Shown: piece by piece, positions 38,608 through 50,711 of the stretch
Layout of the letters: every line of letters begins with the position of its first letter
How positions within the stretch are numbered: the first letter of the stretch is position 1
Source: Larix kaempferi
Lineage: Eukaryota; Streptophyta; Pinopsida; Pinales; Pinaceae
DNA length: 64,000 nt
NCBI GenBank assembly: GCA_027924585.1
Contig: BSBM01000076.1
Location: 7,263,001-7,327,000 of the forward strand
Direction of reading: 5' to 3'
Notes under the pieces: model-generated
The model's database searches: none
The model's input: only the letters and a program-made list of their open reading frames with translations
What the model was told of the DNA's origin: nothing
Position numbers and translations under genes: made by a program

Positions 38608-39560
38608 CTAGATCGCTTCATACATTGCGAGGTTCCCATTGAACAACATAGAGTTGCCGTAGTTTTCAATCTCAGTGGGACTCGGTATCACCCAAGAATC
38701 ATTAAAAGGAGTGACATTCGATGATATCATGTTGACTAGCTGAACGTGGGACCCCAGCTCTGGGAAAAATCCAATAAGGGAAGAATCCTTCATAAGACCA
38801 ACACCAACGTCTTGGAAACGCTACCGAGGTTGATCCAATAACGGGACGGTGTTGGCGGAGTTCGAATGAGAGTCTAAGATACAGTAATCTAGCTGATCTA
38901 TGGTGACAATTTTCCCTTCATGAGGAAATTGCATGATTCGAAAGACAGTAGATGCTATGGCGGTCATGGTGTAAAACCAGTTCCGACCAAGTAGAAGATT
39001 GTAATCTAATGGCACATCCACGACTTCAATGTGTATAGATACTGTTTTCCCCCCCAGTTCAACACCAATCGTAGGAATGAGTCCATAAGGTTGAAAACCA
39101 TGTCCATCAAATGCTCTGAGAGTAGTGGGAGACGTTGTGACTTCGGGTGAGCCTAAGGCTCTCCAACAATTCAAAGACATAATCGACGTGGAGGCACCCT
39201 CATCTAAAACAATGCGATGGATTCTATTTCCACGGATTTTTGTATGAACCTGGAAGGCTAACTGGTGGGAAAGCCGAGGTTTGACATACTCCAATTTAAA
39301 CATGATGGTGTTTGAAGTATCCGGGTCTATTGCCCCCAGTGCTGCAAGTAAGGTTCTGCGCTGTGTAGGGCAGTGTTGAAGAACCTCAAGCGTCGACATG
39401 GCGCATGGTGCTTGAGATAAATCCTTAACAATGTTGTAATTTTGGGCAGCTCACGCATTGGGATTAAATGTCGCCTTTCGTATGGTGCCCTTGGGTGGGC
39501 GTAGCACTATGTCCGTAAGCGATCTCTCGATATAGAGATGTCCGTTAGGGGGAATGGTAG
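38608..39560 (-). pseudogene. Aspartic protease of the nested element
   Basis: The retropepsin-like motif is VLDEGASTSIM, followed by LLLGRNWF, the usual pair around the active Asp and the C-terminal hydrophobic-Gly motif. Stops are at 38821-38823 (TAG) and 38608-38610 (TAG, Gln in the outer copy). The same frame can be followed upstream to about 39560, with one further TGA near 39452. Its frame differs from that of gag, so gag and pro-pol are joined by frameshifting or by a mutation. Confidence 0.85.
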
Positions 39561-39781
39561 GAGAAGGATCTTCAACAGGAGACTTGCCTTTGGCTGCCTT
39601 TGGCTGTCTCTGACTATTTGTTTGAACTTGGGGGGTTTTTGTATGTCTTTGAACAAGTGGTTATGTGAATCTCTTCATTACTCGTCATCAGGATTTCGCG
39701 ATTTGCGGATGTCTCTCCGCGAGGTGGGTTGTTTGGGTTGCCCCCTTGTGGGGTTTCTTGGGAAACCATTTGCTATTGCTG

Positions 39782-40990
39782 CTAAGGGAAAGGGTCAGTT
39801 AACACTGCCGGATGAGAGGATTCTTTAACAAATTTGTTGACTTCATCCTTGTAGGGACAGTCGCACATGTAGTGATGGTCTTGACAAATGAGGCAGGGAA
39901 ACTCAGCCTTCCGACGTGGTTTCGGGTCGTTGTGGGTGGGTTGTGGCTTGGGATTCTCCTGTTGGTTAGAAGTCTTCTTGGATTTTCCACGATTGTTCTT
40001 CTTCTTTCCTCTGGATAGTTGTGACGTAGATTGAACTGCATTCACTTCGGAGGAGACAGCAGGAGAAGTAGAAGCTTTTGGAGCAGCCTGGGGTGGAGCG
40101 GGGGAAGCAGAAGCTTGTTGCCCCATCGGTTGGATGGTAGGATGGGCCTTAACTGAACCGACAATACCATCGATAGGGGGTTCAGTGGTAGGCTTAGTTG
40201 TATCAGTAGTGACATGGGTGGCATGGGGAAGAAGTTCGTGTAAAGTGTCAGATTGGGTATATACCAAATCCATGTACTGGGATACCGAGATGGCTTGTTC
40301 CTCCGTGACCGGCCCACGCATAACAATGTCCCTGGCTATGGGAGGCAAAAATGACTTTGTGAACCAATCAACGAGTAGCTGATCCGGAATGGGTGCCTTG
40401 ATTAGCCTACGGCATCGATGCCACTCATGGATATGATCTGAAATGTGCGTAGAAGTGGTTTGACGCAATGAGGTTAATAGTTCTGTTCCAATCTCGTACC
40501 GGATGGGGAGCTGGAAATGGGTCAGAAACTGCATAGCCAAGGTGTTAAAATCATGAAAGGAGTGTTGTGGCAGCTCGATGTACCATTTTGCTGCCGTGCC
40601 GGTAAGTGTGCGCTGGAAGAGCCGTAGCCGAATGGAGTCGTCCATCAATGAGTTGGATGAACACCAAAGATGGAAGGTCATAACGTGGTTCTTGGGGTCT
40701 TACCCGGGCTTGGCATCAAACTTTGGAATGTCCGATGGAAGTTTGGTTGGGATAGGTGGCCAGTGAGGTTCATGCCATATAGGATCGTTGATGAGCCTCG
40801 ACAAATCGGGTAAATCTAGCGTGGCCAAGAAAGGAAGCTGACGGTTGGGCTGCGGGTATGAGTAGTAACTGTAAGGGCCCTGCACATCATATTGTTGCAT
40901 GTTGTACCCATACATGTTCCCCATAGGGTACTGCTGGAAGTTCTGGGGGTAGTAGGCCATCTGGTTAACTGGTTGTGTGTTGGATGTCAT
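39782..40990 (-). pseudogene. gag capsid and nucleocapsid part of the nested element
   Basis: A Tyr/Gln-rich stretch leads into the retrotransposon gag domain (FHLWCSSNSLMDDSIRLRLF, AAKWYIELP, FLTHFQLPIRYEIGTELL). A Lys-rich tail and a single zinc knuckle of the form CX2CX3HX4C (CLICQDHHYMCDC) follow. An in-frame TAA at 40697-40699 replaces the Glu codon found in the outer copy. The product would coat the RNA and form the particle. Confidence 0.88.
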
Positions 40991-41004
40991 TACCTAACTG
41001 GGAA

Positions 41005-43009
41005 TCACAGTGGTAACCGGTTGTTGGATGTTCTGCTGAGTGGGGATGGTGGGTATGGTACCGTGGGGTTGTTGTGTCCCAGGAATGGTTGTTGCTCCTT
41101 GTTGGGGGATGGTTCCCTGGGGTTGTTGAGTCCCAGGAATGGTACCACTACTTTGAGTAAGTGGAGGATTTCCCGTACCAGGGTTAGGGGGTGGCTACAA
41201 CAGTGGTGTCCATGGAATATGGGTTCCACTTTGATGAAGAGGTGGGAATTGAAGGGATGGGTTCCATGGAGTTGTTGCAGCCGAAGGATAGGGGAAGCCA
41301 GAATTCAAGTTGGGGGGAATTTGAGATTTCCCCCCAGCTTGGTTCCAATTTCCAAACAATGAGTACCCCCCGCTCTGTGGGATTTGAGATCCCCAAGAAG
41401 GAAGCGTGCCTGACTAGGGATGTTGAAGATGGGGCCCGGTTGGAAGATTGGTATAAGGTTTTCCGTTGCCAGCTGTGTTGTACATACCGAACTGAGCAGA
41501 TGCTGCTGGTTGGGAGGGCTGTTGGATGGTGCCGATGGGTTTCCCTCCACCAGATGGGTTGGATGGTCCTATGGGAGAAGAAGGTTGTTGACTAGGAACG
41601 AGGTTTCCAATAAAGGGTTGTCCTCTAGTAGGCTGGGTTGATGGATCGATGAGAGGAGGTTGTTGACTAGGAACGTGGTTCCCAACAAAGGGTTGTCCTC
41701 CAGTAAGCTGGGTTGATGGCCTGCCCGGAGGGGGTTGGTTGTTGGGATTAGCGGTCGTAACAGTCGGTTGTCCACCTCCTGAAATGGTGTAGATAGTGGC
41801 TGAAGGTGAACCTCCGGTCAGTATGGATGATCCAACGGTATGACTTGGTGTTCTTCCAACACTAGCAAGGTGAGATAGTGTCGATTGGCCAATGGCGCCA
41901 AAGGTGCCGATTTGTGGAGGGGGTCATCCATATGTGATGGGCGGGGACGGAGAAAATACTGGGTTATCCCTCATAGAATGTGCACTAAACATACGTGATG
42001 GCAGTAAATGTGGGGAATTTAATCGAGGGGTGTCGGGGGTTTCGTCCATAGCATCTTGAACAATAGGGGGACCATCGAGGACTAGGTCCGGGTTCGCATC
42101 CTGGAAAGGGTTTTCGGGGTCCGAAGGGAACAGAGGTATAGTAACGTCTGAAGGTCCGGAGCCGTCTGCATAGGAGTGATGAAACTCTGTGCTAGAGGGG
42201 ACGTTGGGAGCTCGATAGTAGGGAGGACGGGTAACAGGGGGATATCTAGAAGCCATCGAGAGCATTTTCTCTGTATCGCGTTTAAACTGTGCCGACACTA
42301 AGGGGGAGTTATCTAGACTAACCATACTAGAATGGATCGAGGCCATGATCTCGTGTCCTGAAGGGATATTAGGGAGGGATACCGTACGAGGTATGTTGCT
42401 GGAAGAACCGGTTTCCTGTGGATGAACACTGGATGGCGTAGTGGTTGGTAGCAGGAAGAGGTTCCACCTGGGAAGTGATAAATCCATAGTCAGGTTCAAA
42501 AGGTGTATCAAGAAGTTGGGTTTCTTCGATAACTTTGACATATCCGCCCGGGACTGGAATCAATTCAGATATGTCCTAGTCGGATCCTTCGGTGGTGCCA
42601 ACAGATCCTTCCGTGACATCGTAGAAAGTCTCTGGTGGAAGGGAAGTGATGACATCGGGGATAATGATGGCTCCAGTCTAGTATCTTGGGTTGTACTAGT
42701 CTCATCCGTTGTAGTGTTGTCCACTGTGGCAGTTATATCTGGAATAATAGTGGGTGAAGTGACAGTGGGAGTCTCAGATGTACTAGTGGTTATAGAAACT
42801 GCAAGAGGTTCTGAGACCGTGCTATGAGTAACAGTTACAGGCATAATTGAAGATGTAGTGCGTATCGGCGGTGGAACGTTCCCTCGGCCGGCACCGCGGC
42901 AAGGAGGGGCATGAATGCGTGATGTAGGTGGATTAGAGGTCCGTGGCGGTGGTGGTGGTGGTGGGCTTTGTCCCTGCACTCTCCGTGATCTCCGTGGTGG
43001 TTCTGACAT
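41005..43009 (-). pseudogene. gag N-terminal region of the nested element (frameshifted)
   Basis: It starts MSEPPRRSRRVQ at 43009 and is rich in Pro, Thr, Ser and later Gln and Asn. The open stretch to 42560 continues in another frame (42541-41924) and then in short repeats rich in PTN and LLEDNPLLG (41775-41305). At least two frameshifts are needed. It corresponds in place to the outer gag N-terminus, but the sequence is unrelated by eye apart from Pro content. Confidence 0.7.
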
Positions 43010-44851
43010 ACTGGTAGGAATATGAAATCCGGGGGTAGTTTCATAACAAAGAACTCAAAAACCCTAATGCATCCAAGTGTGCAAAAGGGGAGCTAGAAAA
43101 AGCAAGGCTCGCAGGCCAAAAAAGCAAGCTCTAAAATCTGTACTAAGACCGGCATCCCAGTAAGCGAGCTGGAAACAAAAATGGCCAAGATGCCAACAAG
43201 CAGTCACTAAAAAGAAAAAATGGCCCTTTATTAAGATGAGATAACAAGCAAACTCCTAACTAAGAGCTGGAGACCTCAACAAGTTGTATCCTTTGCAAGG
43301 TGATGAAATCCAAGTTTAACAATACAACGTGAGAGACCAATAATGGAAGGATATCCCTCTACCGAAAGGGATCCTGGGTAAAAGAGCCCTAGTAGAAAAT
43401 TCACTAAGCTACCTCATTCATGACACGTTGGAAAAGGTTTTCGGTGCTTCTTCCTTATCACCCTTGTAGTATCAGTATGGTGGCCGTATAACACAAGGAA
43501 GACAATGATCGATGTTTCCTTAGGGCTAAGTGGAGTGTGGCATTCCACAGAGTCCGTGCGGTTCTCGATCTCGCGATGGTTTAACCCATGAAAGTTTGAA
43601 ACATTCAGGAGGCCCCTCCACAAACTGGTGTATGACTGTGTCAACAAATACCAAAGGATTTTAGTTCCTTAGAGGACAACGACTATGTCTCAGATGATAA
43701 TGACAAGGGGGAATTATTTGGATGCCTATCCCTAGTGTCCTACCTAACTACCAAATTCTTTTGATTTCCTCAAGTGAGGTTAATGTTGGTTTAGTTAAGG
43801 AGATTAATTTTAGTGGTTGCATTACTCAATTGGGTAAATGGACGTGAAACTTGGTGGTGTTGTGACGACCCAAACCATGCAAGTGAGAATGAATCGAAAT
43901 AAGCCTTGTATTCGATGAAAACTAGCTATGGGAAAGAGAGAGTTCTTCGATCATAAATGCATGAAACTTTCACAATCAATGAAAAACCACTTCAAAACAA
44001 ACTTTTTGTTTTCTTTTTCTAAGTAAAGCCAAACTGAAATAAACACTTCTTTCAAATTTCCTGATCTACAATGATAATACTTCAAAATGAGAATTTATGT
44101 GGAAAATTGAATGGTTCACTTCCTAATGCACAATAATATTGCTAGATCATTTCAATCCAAACAACACAAATGTTCTCCAATGATAATTTCCAATATAAAT
44201 TTTAATAAAGATAATGGAAAGGATGATGTTTATAAGAACAATGTGATTATGAAAAATACACAATCCAGTAATAGAGGGAAGTAGTAACAGTTTGGTTGTG
44301 ATGGGAAGATCAAGCCAATGCAATCAAATTGAAGGGGTGACCCAATATGCAAATAATGCCACTAAATCAGAAAATAATCAAGCTCACATTGATAGGTAAA
44401 CAAACCACAAATGACTGTGCAATGGATAGGATAGTAGTAAGCAGCAGAAAACACCAAACTGGGGCAGAGAAAATAAAAAAAATGACTCAACAAACCAAAA
44501 AGGAAAGAAAAAATGAAAAATTGCAGACACTATCGTGTGGGATACATTGGCTAAATCGCGGTATTGGTACACTACCACACTGGTAAGAGCGCTGGGTACA
44601 CGGTACTACCGCGTTGTAGGTAGTAATGAGGGTGCGGTACTGCTGCTAAGGGTGGAAAAACGCAACTTTTGAAAAAAAATTTGAATTTTTCAGGGGTGCT
44701 GCAGACCCAGAGGACTCACTGATCATAGAGGGAGAAAAGATGTAGAGAGAAGGGGTGAATAGAGGTCAAAGAGACCAAAATTCAGTATTGGTTTGAAGAG
44801 AAAGAAGAATCACAATCAAGATTGAATGAAAGTGAAATAAATCAATCAAAT
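43010..44851 (-). other. Leader of the nested element
   Basis: The leader runs 1.84 kb between gag start and PBS and no domain is recognised. A cluster of GC-rich motifs (ATCGCGGTATTGG, CACGGTACTACCGCG, GTGCGGTACTG) lies at 44553-44645, close to the PBS. Confidence 0.7.
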
Positions 44852-44876
44852 GGGGTTCAAACCAGCGGAGTCGCCA
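44852..44876 (-). other. Primer binding site of the nested element
   Basis: Read on the minus strand it begins TGGCGACTCCGCTGG five bases inside the LTR. The forward strand reads like a tRNA 3' end including a T-arm (GGGGTTCAAACC, then CAGCGGAGTCGCCA), so the match to a primer tRNA is about 25 nt. The TGGCGACTC start is typical of Ogre-type (tRNA-Arg) sites. Confidence 0.88.
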
Positions 44877-44881
44877 ATTTT

Positions 44882-45859
44882 TGTTGTAGATATTTCTCCC
44901 TACGGATAGGTAGAAACTCTCTTAGGTTAAATTAGACTTAACTGACTCTAAACTAAGACAAAAAGATAACAAATGCTACCTTGAATTCCTATATCTAAGC
45001 AAACATCTCAAGATTATATTACTGGTAGAAATGGAAGAGATCTAACTAACCTTTGATTTAATCGCTCTCCCTAGTTGTTGCTCCAATCTTCAAGTCCTCG
45101 CGAATGAACCTGTTAGAATGAACCAAGATACAAGCAATATACAATCTTCTAGCAATCTTGAAACATATGTTAGAATCTAAATCTATAGTAGAAACAAATC
45201 ATATGATTGAAACAAGATCAACATACATGATTTGGGAAACAAGACAAGTTATGTTTTATTACAAACTTGAAGTCACTTACAATGGTTGCTTGATGTCCAA
45301 GCCAACTCCCAGCTCCAAGTGCTTTCTCCTCTAGCTATCTCCACAAAGATTCAAGATCATAGGTTTGATGTCTCCAAGAGTCCTCCCCTTTGCTCATGGA
45401 AGGCCTCTCTCTTATAGTGTGTAGTAGGGTTAACCAACAAGAGAGAAGGATGGATCTTGGGAGTGTTTAGTGGATCAGACCCACTAATCTAAGAAGGTGA
45501 TTTAGGATCGAATCAGAGATGCCAATCCTCAAAAATCTCTCGAAGACCAAGATTCCACAAGCCATGGCAAAAGGGCTAAAAAAGGAGTACCGCGCCCTTG
45601 CAACTGAGCATAACACAATAGTACCGCACATCAGAGAAGGAGCATGTCATGGTAGTGGGGACTACCGCGCTCCTAAGCTTGAGCAAGGAGTGGTAGTGCA
45701 GGTATATGAAGTCTCAACTGGGTTGATTCCTGACAGGACAGGTTTGTATTCATGGATCATTCATCATTTTTCTCTTCTGGGTGTTTTAAGCAGCAGGGGA
45801 AGTGTCGTCAACTGTTTTTATTGCGAAGATGCGACACTGTGAAATATGGAGGTATAACA
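44882..45859 (-). repeat. 5' LTR of the nested element
   Basis: 978 bp, paired with 30098-31074. In the GC-rich motif cluster (45585-45690) several CG/CNG positions seen in the other LTR have become TG/CA, for example AACGCGG to AACACAA. Confidence 0.95.
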
Positions 45860-48335
45860 TCAACATCCAGTGTTGGGTCAACCTTTACCTAGTGGTCAGC
45901 AAGTTGTTGCTAGGGGGAAACCCCCATCTCTTAACCATAATACTGTAGCAGGAGTTCCCATTGGGCCTTCCGTTGGAAATTCCCTACCTCCTGGACCTTC
46001 CACTTCGGGACTATCTCATGTCAGGGGACCATCCAATGTAATTCAACCTCCATCAAGTCAAGCGTATCCAGGTCATCTTAACCCTGTGCTGGGTCAACTT
46101 AATCCCGGAAACGCACTCTACGGGGTACCCTACCTCGGTAATCCTTACACTCTATGGGGACAACAAAATGTTTTACAACATGGACCCCCACTTACAGTCC
46201 TACAAGTCCCTCCACCCCCACCTCCCATTGGAGGCGGCATCCCCCCACATAACTCTGGAGGAGGCGGACATCTACCTTTTGGCGGAGGACCACCCCACTT
46301 TGGTCATCATGGCCCACCACCCCCTGGAGGCGGTGGTGGAGGACCACCCCCTCCTCCCGGTGGAGGTGGGGGAGGACCATCTCATCCCAGTGGTGGTGGA
46401 GGAGCACCACCCCCTCCCGGTGGTGGCGGTGGAGGACCTTCTAATATTGGTGGTGGTGGAGGTGTACCCCCACCCTACTATGGTGGAGGTGGCGGAGGAG
46501 GCTCTTACCCTTCCGGCGGTGGCGGTGGCCCACCACCCCCTCCCGGCGGAGGTGGTGGAGGCTCATTCTATTCTGGTGTTGGTAGTGGACCACCACCTCC
46601 TCTCGGTGGAGGCAGTGGCATCCCATCTTACCCTGGCGGTGGTGGCGGACCCCCACCATTTGGAGGCGGCCCACCCCCTCCCAACGGCGGAGGTGGGCTC
46701 CACCTTATGGTAACGGGCCACCTTATTTTGGTTATGGACCACCTTACTATGGTGACGAACCTACATTTGGTTTGGGAGGCCAGTACCCCTATGGCCAGTT
46801 TCCTCCTGGAACACCCTATGGTCAGTCGACTTAAGGTCCCATAGGTCCTTATACGCCTTATCCGTATTATCAGTACTCGCAGCCTAATCCGCAACTGCCC
46901 TTCTTGGTTACTTTGGATCTACCTGACCTGTCTCATTTAACAAATGACCCCATTTACCACATAACTAATTGGCCACCCATTCCGGTGAAACTTCTGTCAG
47001 ATATCCCAAAATTTGATGGTAAGCCAGGTGAAGATCCTAAAAACCACGTGATGACATACCACTTATGGTGTTCATCCAACTCCCTGATGGACGACTCAAT
47101 CCGTCTTCGGTTATTTCAATGGACTCTCACTGGTTCGACTACCAAGTGGTACATTGAACTACCACCCCATTCTTTTCCTCATTTTAGTTCTCGTGCTATG
47201 AATTTTTTGACTCATTTCCAGCTGCCTATACGGTATGAAACTGGTACAGAGATTTTAACCTCGCTTCGTCAAAATACCGCTACTCATATATCAGATCATA
47301 TACATGAGTGGGGGAGGAGATGACGTCTCATTAAAGCTCATATTCCAGATCAGCTCCTAGCAGACTTGTTTACGAAGTCTCTCATTCCGACCATAGCACG
47401 AGATGTTTCCATGGGTGGCACTGTCACTAAAGAGCAAGCCATCGCACGTGCCCACTTACTAGACTTAGTCCATGCTCAGTCTGGCACATTGTTTGATATC
47501 CTTCCTGACGCACCCCGCAACACTTATGACCCCACGAAACCACCCAAGGGACCCCAAACTGATGGCATCATTGGATCCCTTACCACCCATCCTTCTTCTC
47601 AAACTATTGGTTCGTCGAACCCCTCAGGTTCTTCCCCATCACCAACATAGGCTGGTCACAGCACTGCCAAATCATCCACTCCTGCTGTCATCGAAGAAGT
47701 GAATTCTGGTTCACCAGTTTCACCTCAAAAGTCTGGTGGTAAGAAGAAGAACAAGGGGAAACCTAAGAAATCTTCCACCCAGCAAGAACAAAAGACTCAC
47801 CCCTGATGATACCAAATAGAAAAGGAAGTTGAAGTATCCTTGCCTACTATGTGGTGATGATCACTTTTCTAAAGAGTGCCCCCATAGAGACGAAGTTCAA
47901 AAGTTTCTTAAGGGTAAACCCACACCCGCAGTTCTCAATGATCCCTTCCCTGCTCAAAATCAGCAGTCAATCGCTCACACTTCTTCTTCCCAAGGAAAAG
48001 CATCCACCACCGCACATGTTCTCATGGTGCATAACGAGACCATCAACTTGAACACCCGTTCTCGTTCGTATGACTCCGTTCCAAATAAGGAACCTATTGG
48101 AAGTAATACTGAAAAAGCTTCCACTTCGATGCCCGACGTCACCGTACCGGCTGTGCCTCTCACCATAGAGAAGCCCTCTCTCGAGTCAATGTTGCGTCCT
48201 CCCAAGAGCACGATTAGAAAATCGGTTTTCAATCCTAATGCTCAGGATGCTCAAAACTACAACATTGTAGAGGACCTAGCACAATCCCCTTGTGCTATGT
48301 CGATGCTCGAGGTCTTGCAAAACTGCCCAAACTAG
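45860..48335 (+). pseudogene. gag, second part (outer element): Gly/Pro repeat region, capsid, zinc knuckle
   Basis: The frame cut at 30097 continues here from the target duplication. Residues encoded at 46200-46730 form a Gly/Pro minisatellite (repeated GGGGGPPPP blocks), at whose end a frameshift near 46696 occurs. The gag domain follows (YHLWCSSNSLMDDSIRLRLF, TTKWYIELPP, FLTHFQLPIRYETGTEIL) with a TGA near 47322, a TAG near 47648 and a frame change near 47800. The zinc knuckle is CLLCGDDHFSKEC (CX2CX3HX4C). The last part runs in the same frame as protease up to a TAG at 48333. Confidence 0.88.
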
Positions 48336-48371
48336 CGTAAGACTCTCCTCGTTGCCATTGATGTAGCTGAC

Positions 48372-48986
48372 TTGGATTCATCGAACACCAATATGTTCCG
48401 GCTGGAGTATTTCAAACCGAGGCTCTCCCATCAATTAACATTTCAAGTTGCTACAAACATTGCTGGGAAGATAATCCATCATACCATTTTGGATGAAGGA
48501 GCCTCTACGTCAGTCATGTTGATCGCATGTTGGAGAGCCATTGGTTCTCCCGAGTTGAACCGTTCTCCTACCACTTTGAGAGCCTTCGACGGACGTGGCT
48601 TTCAACCTCATGGGCTATTACAAGCTTTACCAGTCGAGTTGGGGGGAAATACCACAACCATTAAAGTGGAAGTAGTCGCTACCCCATTAGATTATAACAT
48701 TCTGCTTGGTCGTAATTGGTTTTACGCCATGACTACGGTTGCATCATCTGTCTTCCGCATAGTACAATTCCCCCATCAAGGCCGAATTGTCACAGTCGAC
48801 CAACTGGATTTCTGCACACCTGGCACCACCTCTCATCCGGGCGATAACGTTCCTTCGATTAGACAATATTTGCAGAAGTATGAGAGTGTGGGGGTTGGCC
48901 TCCTTAAGGATTCATCTCTTATGGGCGTTTTTCCTACATCGGATCCCCCAAACCATGTTTCCACGGTGAAAATGATCTCCTCGTAG
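48372..48986 (+). pseudogene. Aspartic protease of the outer element
   Basis: The active-site motif ILDEGASTSVM and the downstream ILLGRNWFYAM are present. It is in frame with the end of gag and with RT. TAG codons at 48333 and 48984 interrupt it. Confidence 0.85.
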
Positions 48987-50711
48987 ACTTCATCTATCCC
49001 CAACTCCACTGATTCATGGCTTGTACCTAATGAAGCCACCACACACCTGATTGGAGATACTATGCCTCTATCAATCACTAAACTCATGTACGAGGCTATC
49101 CAATCAGCACCTAAGGACCACTTAGTTGTGGCCTCCATTCCATGTTCTCTACAACAGACATCATCCGATCCTCTACTACGGAATTTTCACTCAGACGAGT
49201 CCATTATGGAAATCATGAACGCAGATGATCCTCCGTGGGAAGACCTCCATCATCGTTCGTCTTCTTTTCCCATGCTAGATACTATAGAGAACAACATTCA
49301 CACCATCGTGACACCGTATATCTATTCTGGGTCCTAGTCCACAATACTTACTTATCAAATGTATTTTGAAGGAAACCTCGCCAACATCGAACCCACCACC
49401 TCGATAGACATTTTGGTTACCCTTGGTGTAGTGGAGCACATTCATTTATGCCAGAAGTGTTCCCCTGAAGAAGTCATTGCTTGTACGGCCTTATTCAAGC
49501 GATTTCGAGATGTTTTTGCTTGGACATACGAGGAGATGCCTGGGATAGATCCCTCCATTGTTTTACACGAAATTAAAACCTATCCTGACATCAAACCTAT
49601 CCGCCAAAAGCTGCGACCAGTACACCCTCGGAAGACTGTGGCAATCAAGGCAGAGATTGAGAAACTCTTGAAGGTCGGCTTCATCTATCCTGTCCCATTG
49701 ACAGAATGGGTCTCAAATGTCATCCCTGTTACTAAAAAACAGGGTAACATTCACGTCTGTGTCGATTATCGGGATCTCAACAAATTAGCTTGTCCCAAGG
49801 ACAACTACCTGACTCCCTTTATCGACCAGATTATCGACAATTGTGCTGGAAGTGTCATTTTTTCATTCATGGATGGATTTTCCGGATACAACCAAATTGA
49901 GATCCACCCTGCTGACCAACACAAGACTACATTCATCTATCCTTGGGGAACGTTTGCATATCATAAACTTTCGTTTGGTCTTAAAAATGATAGTGCCACA
50001 TTCTAGTGGGCCATGTCGTACGCTTTCCAAGATGTGAAGGACTTTGTGGAACCTTACTTGGATGACCTCTCTTCCCAATCAAAGCAGCGTGAATTCCACT
50101 TAGATCATCTGACGGTCATTTTCCTCAGATGCAGACAGTACAATATCTGTTTGAATCCTCATTAGTGTATTTTTTGTGTCGAGTCTGGATGCCTCTTAGG
50201 GTTCATCGTCTCGAAAGATGGGATCCGCATTGATCCCTTGAAGTTGGAAGCTATTGTCGCTCTTCCACCTCCAAACAAAATTACGAAACTTCAGAGTCTG
50301 CAAGGACGTGTGACCTTTTTTTTTTCGTAGGGTTATATGAGATTGATGAAAAAAGACGTCTTGTTCATTTGGGATGATCAAGCTCAACAATCTTTCGAAA
50401 GTTTGAAACATGCCATCACGCATGCCCCTGTGATCCAACTGCCAAATTACTACCGAAATTGCATTTTATATCTTGCAGCTTCCGACACCACTATCACCAT
50501 GGTTTTAGTACAACAAGACCAGAATGCCCAAGAACATGTGATATACTATGCCAACAAAGGTCTCATTGACACTGAAACACGTTATTCACATGTCGAGAAG
50601 CTCTCTCTCGCGGCAGTCATTGTTGTGCATAAGTTTCATCATTACATTTTGCTCCGCACCACCACTATCATCATTGATTCGAACCCCATGTACCACGTTC
50701 TGACTCGTTAG
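48987..50711 (+). pseudogene. Reverse transcriptase and RNase H of the outer element
   Basis: The frame continues from protease. RT motifs are CVDYRDLNK (followed by one extra Leu compared with the nested copy), FSFMDGFSGYNQI and YLDDL. Stops fall at about 49335, 50004 (within the ATF-Q motif), 50163, about 50330 and 50709. RNase H shows ILYLAASDTT, ETRYSHVEKLSLAAV and the trailing IIIDSNPMYHVL. A short T-run near 50320 marks local damage or a small deletion. Confidence 0.88.

Larger units (their letters stand above)
30098..45859 (-). mobile_element. Nested complete Tat/Ogre-type Ty3/gypsy retrotransposon
   Basis: The element is 15.76 kb, oriented opposite to its host. LTRs of 977 and 978 bp begin TGTTGTAGAT and end GTATAACA. 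The target duplication TCAAC is perfect (30093-30097 and 45860-45864). In element order it has PBS 44876-44852, leader, gag 43009, protease, RT, RNase H, integrase, second RNase H, antisense plant-mobile-domain gene, 3' noncoding region and polypurine tract at 31088-31075. Over the first ~170 bp the LTRs differ at about six positions (3.5%), so it is younger than its host copy. Most frames contain nonsense codons. Confidence 0.95.

Noticed and set aside
39538-40382. Plus-strand open frames of 82-96 codons
   Set aside because: They are antisense shadows of the nested gag, with no domain or composition of their own.
44852-44876. tRNA gene suggested by a T-arm-like GGGGTTCAAACC and the ending CAGCGGAGTCGCCA
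   Set aside because: Only the last third of a tRNA is present and it sits beside an LTR, so it is the primer binding site.
46168-46713. 181-codon frame rich in His, Val and Glu
   Set aside because: It is the alternate frame of the Gly/Pro minisatellite in gag.
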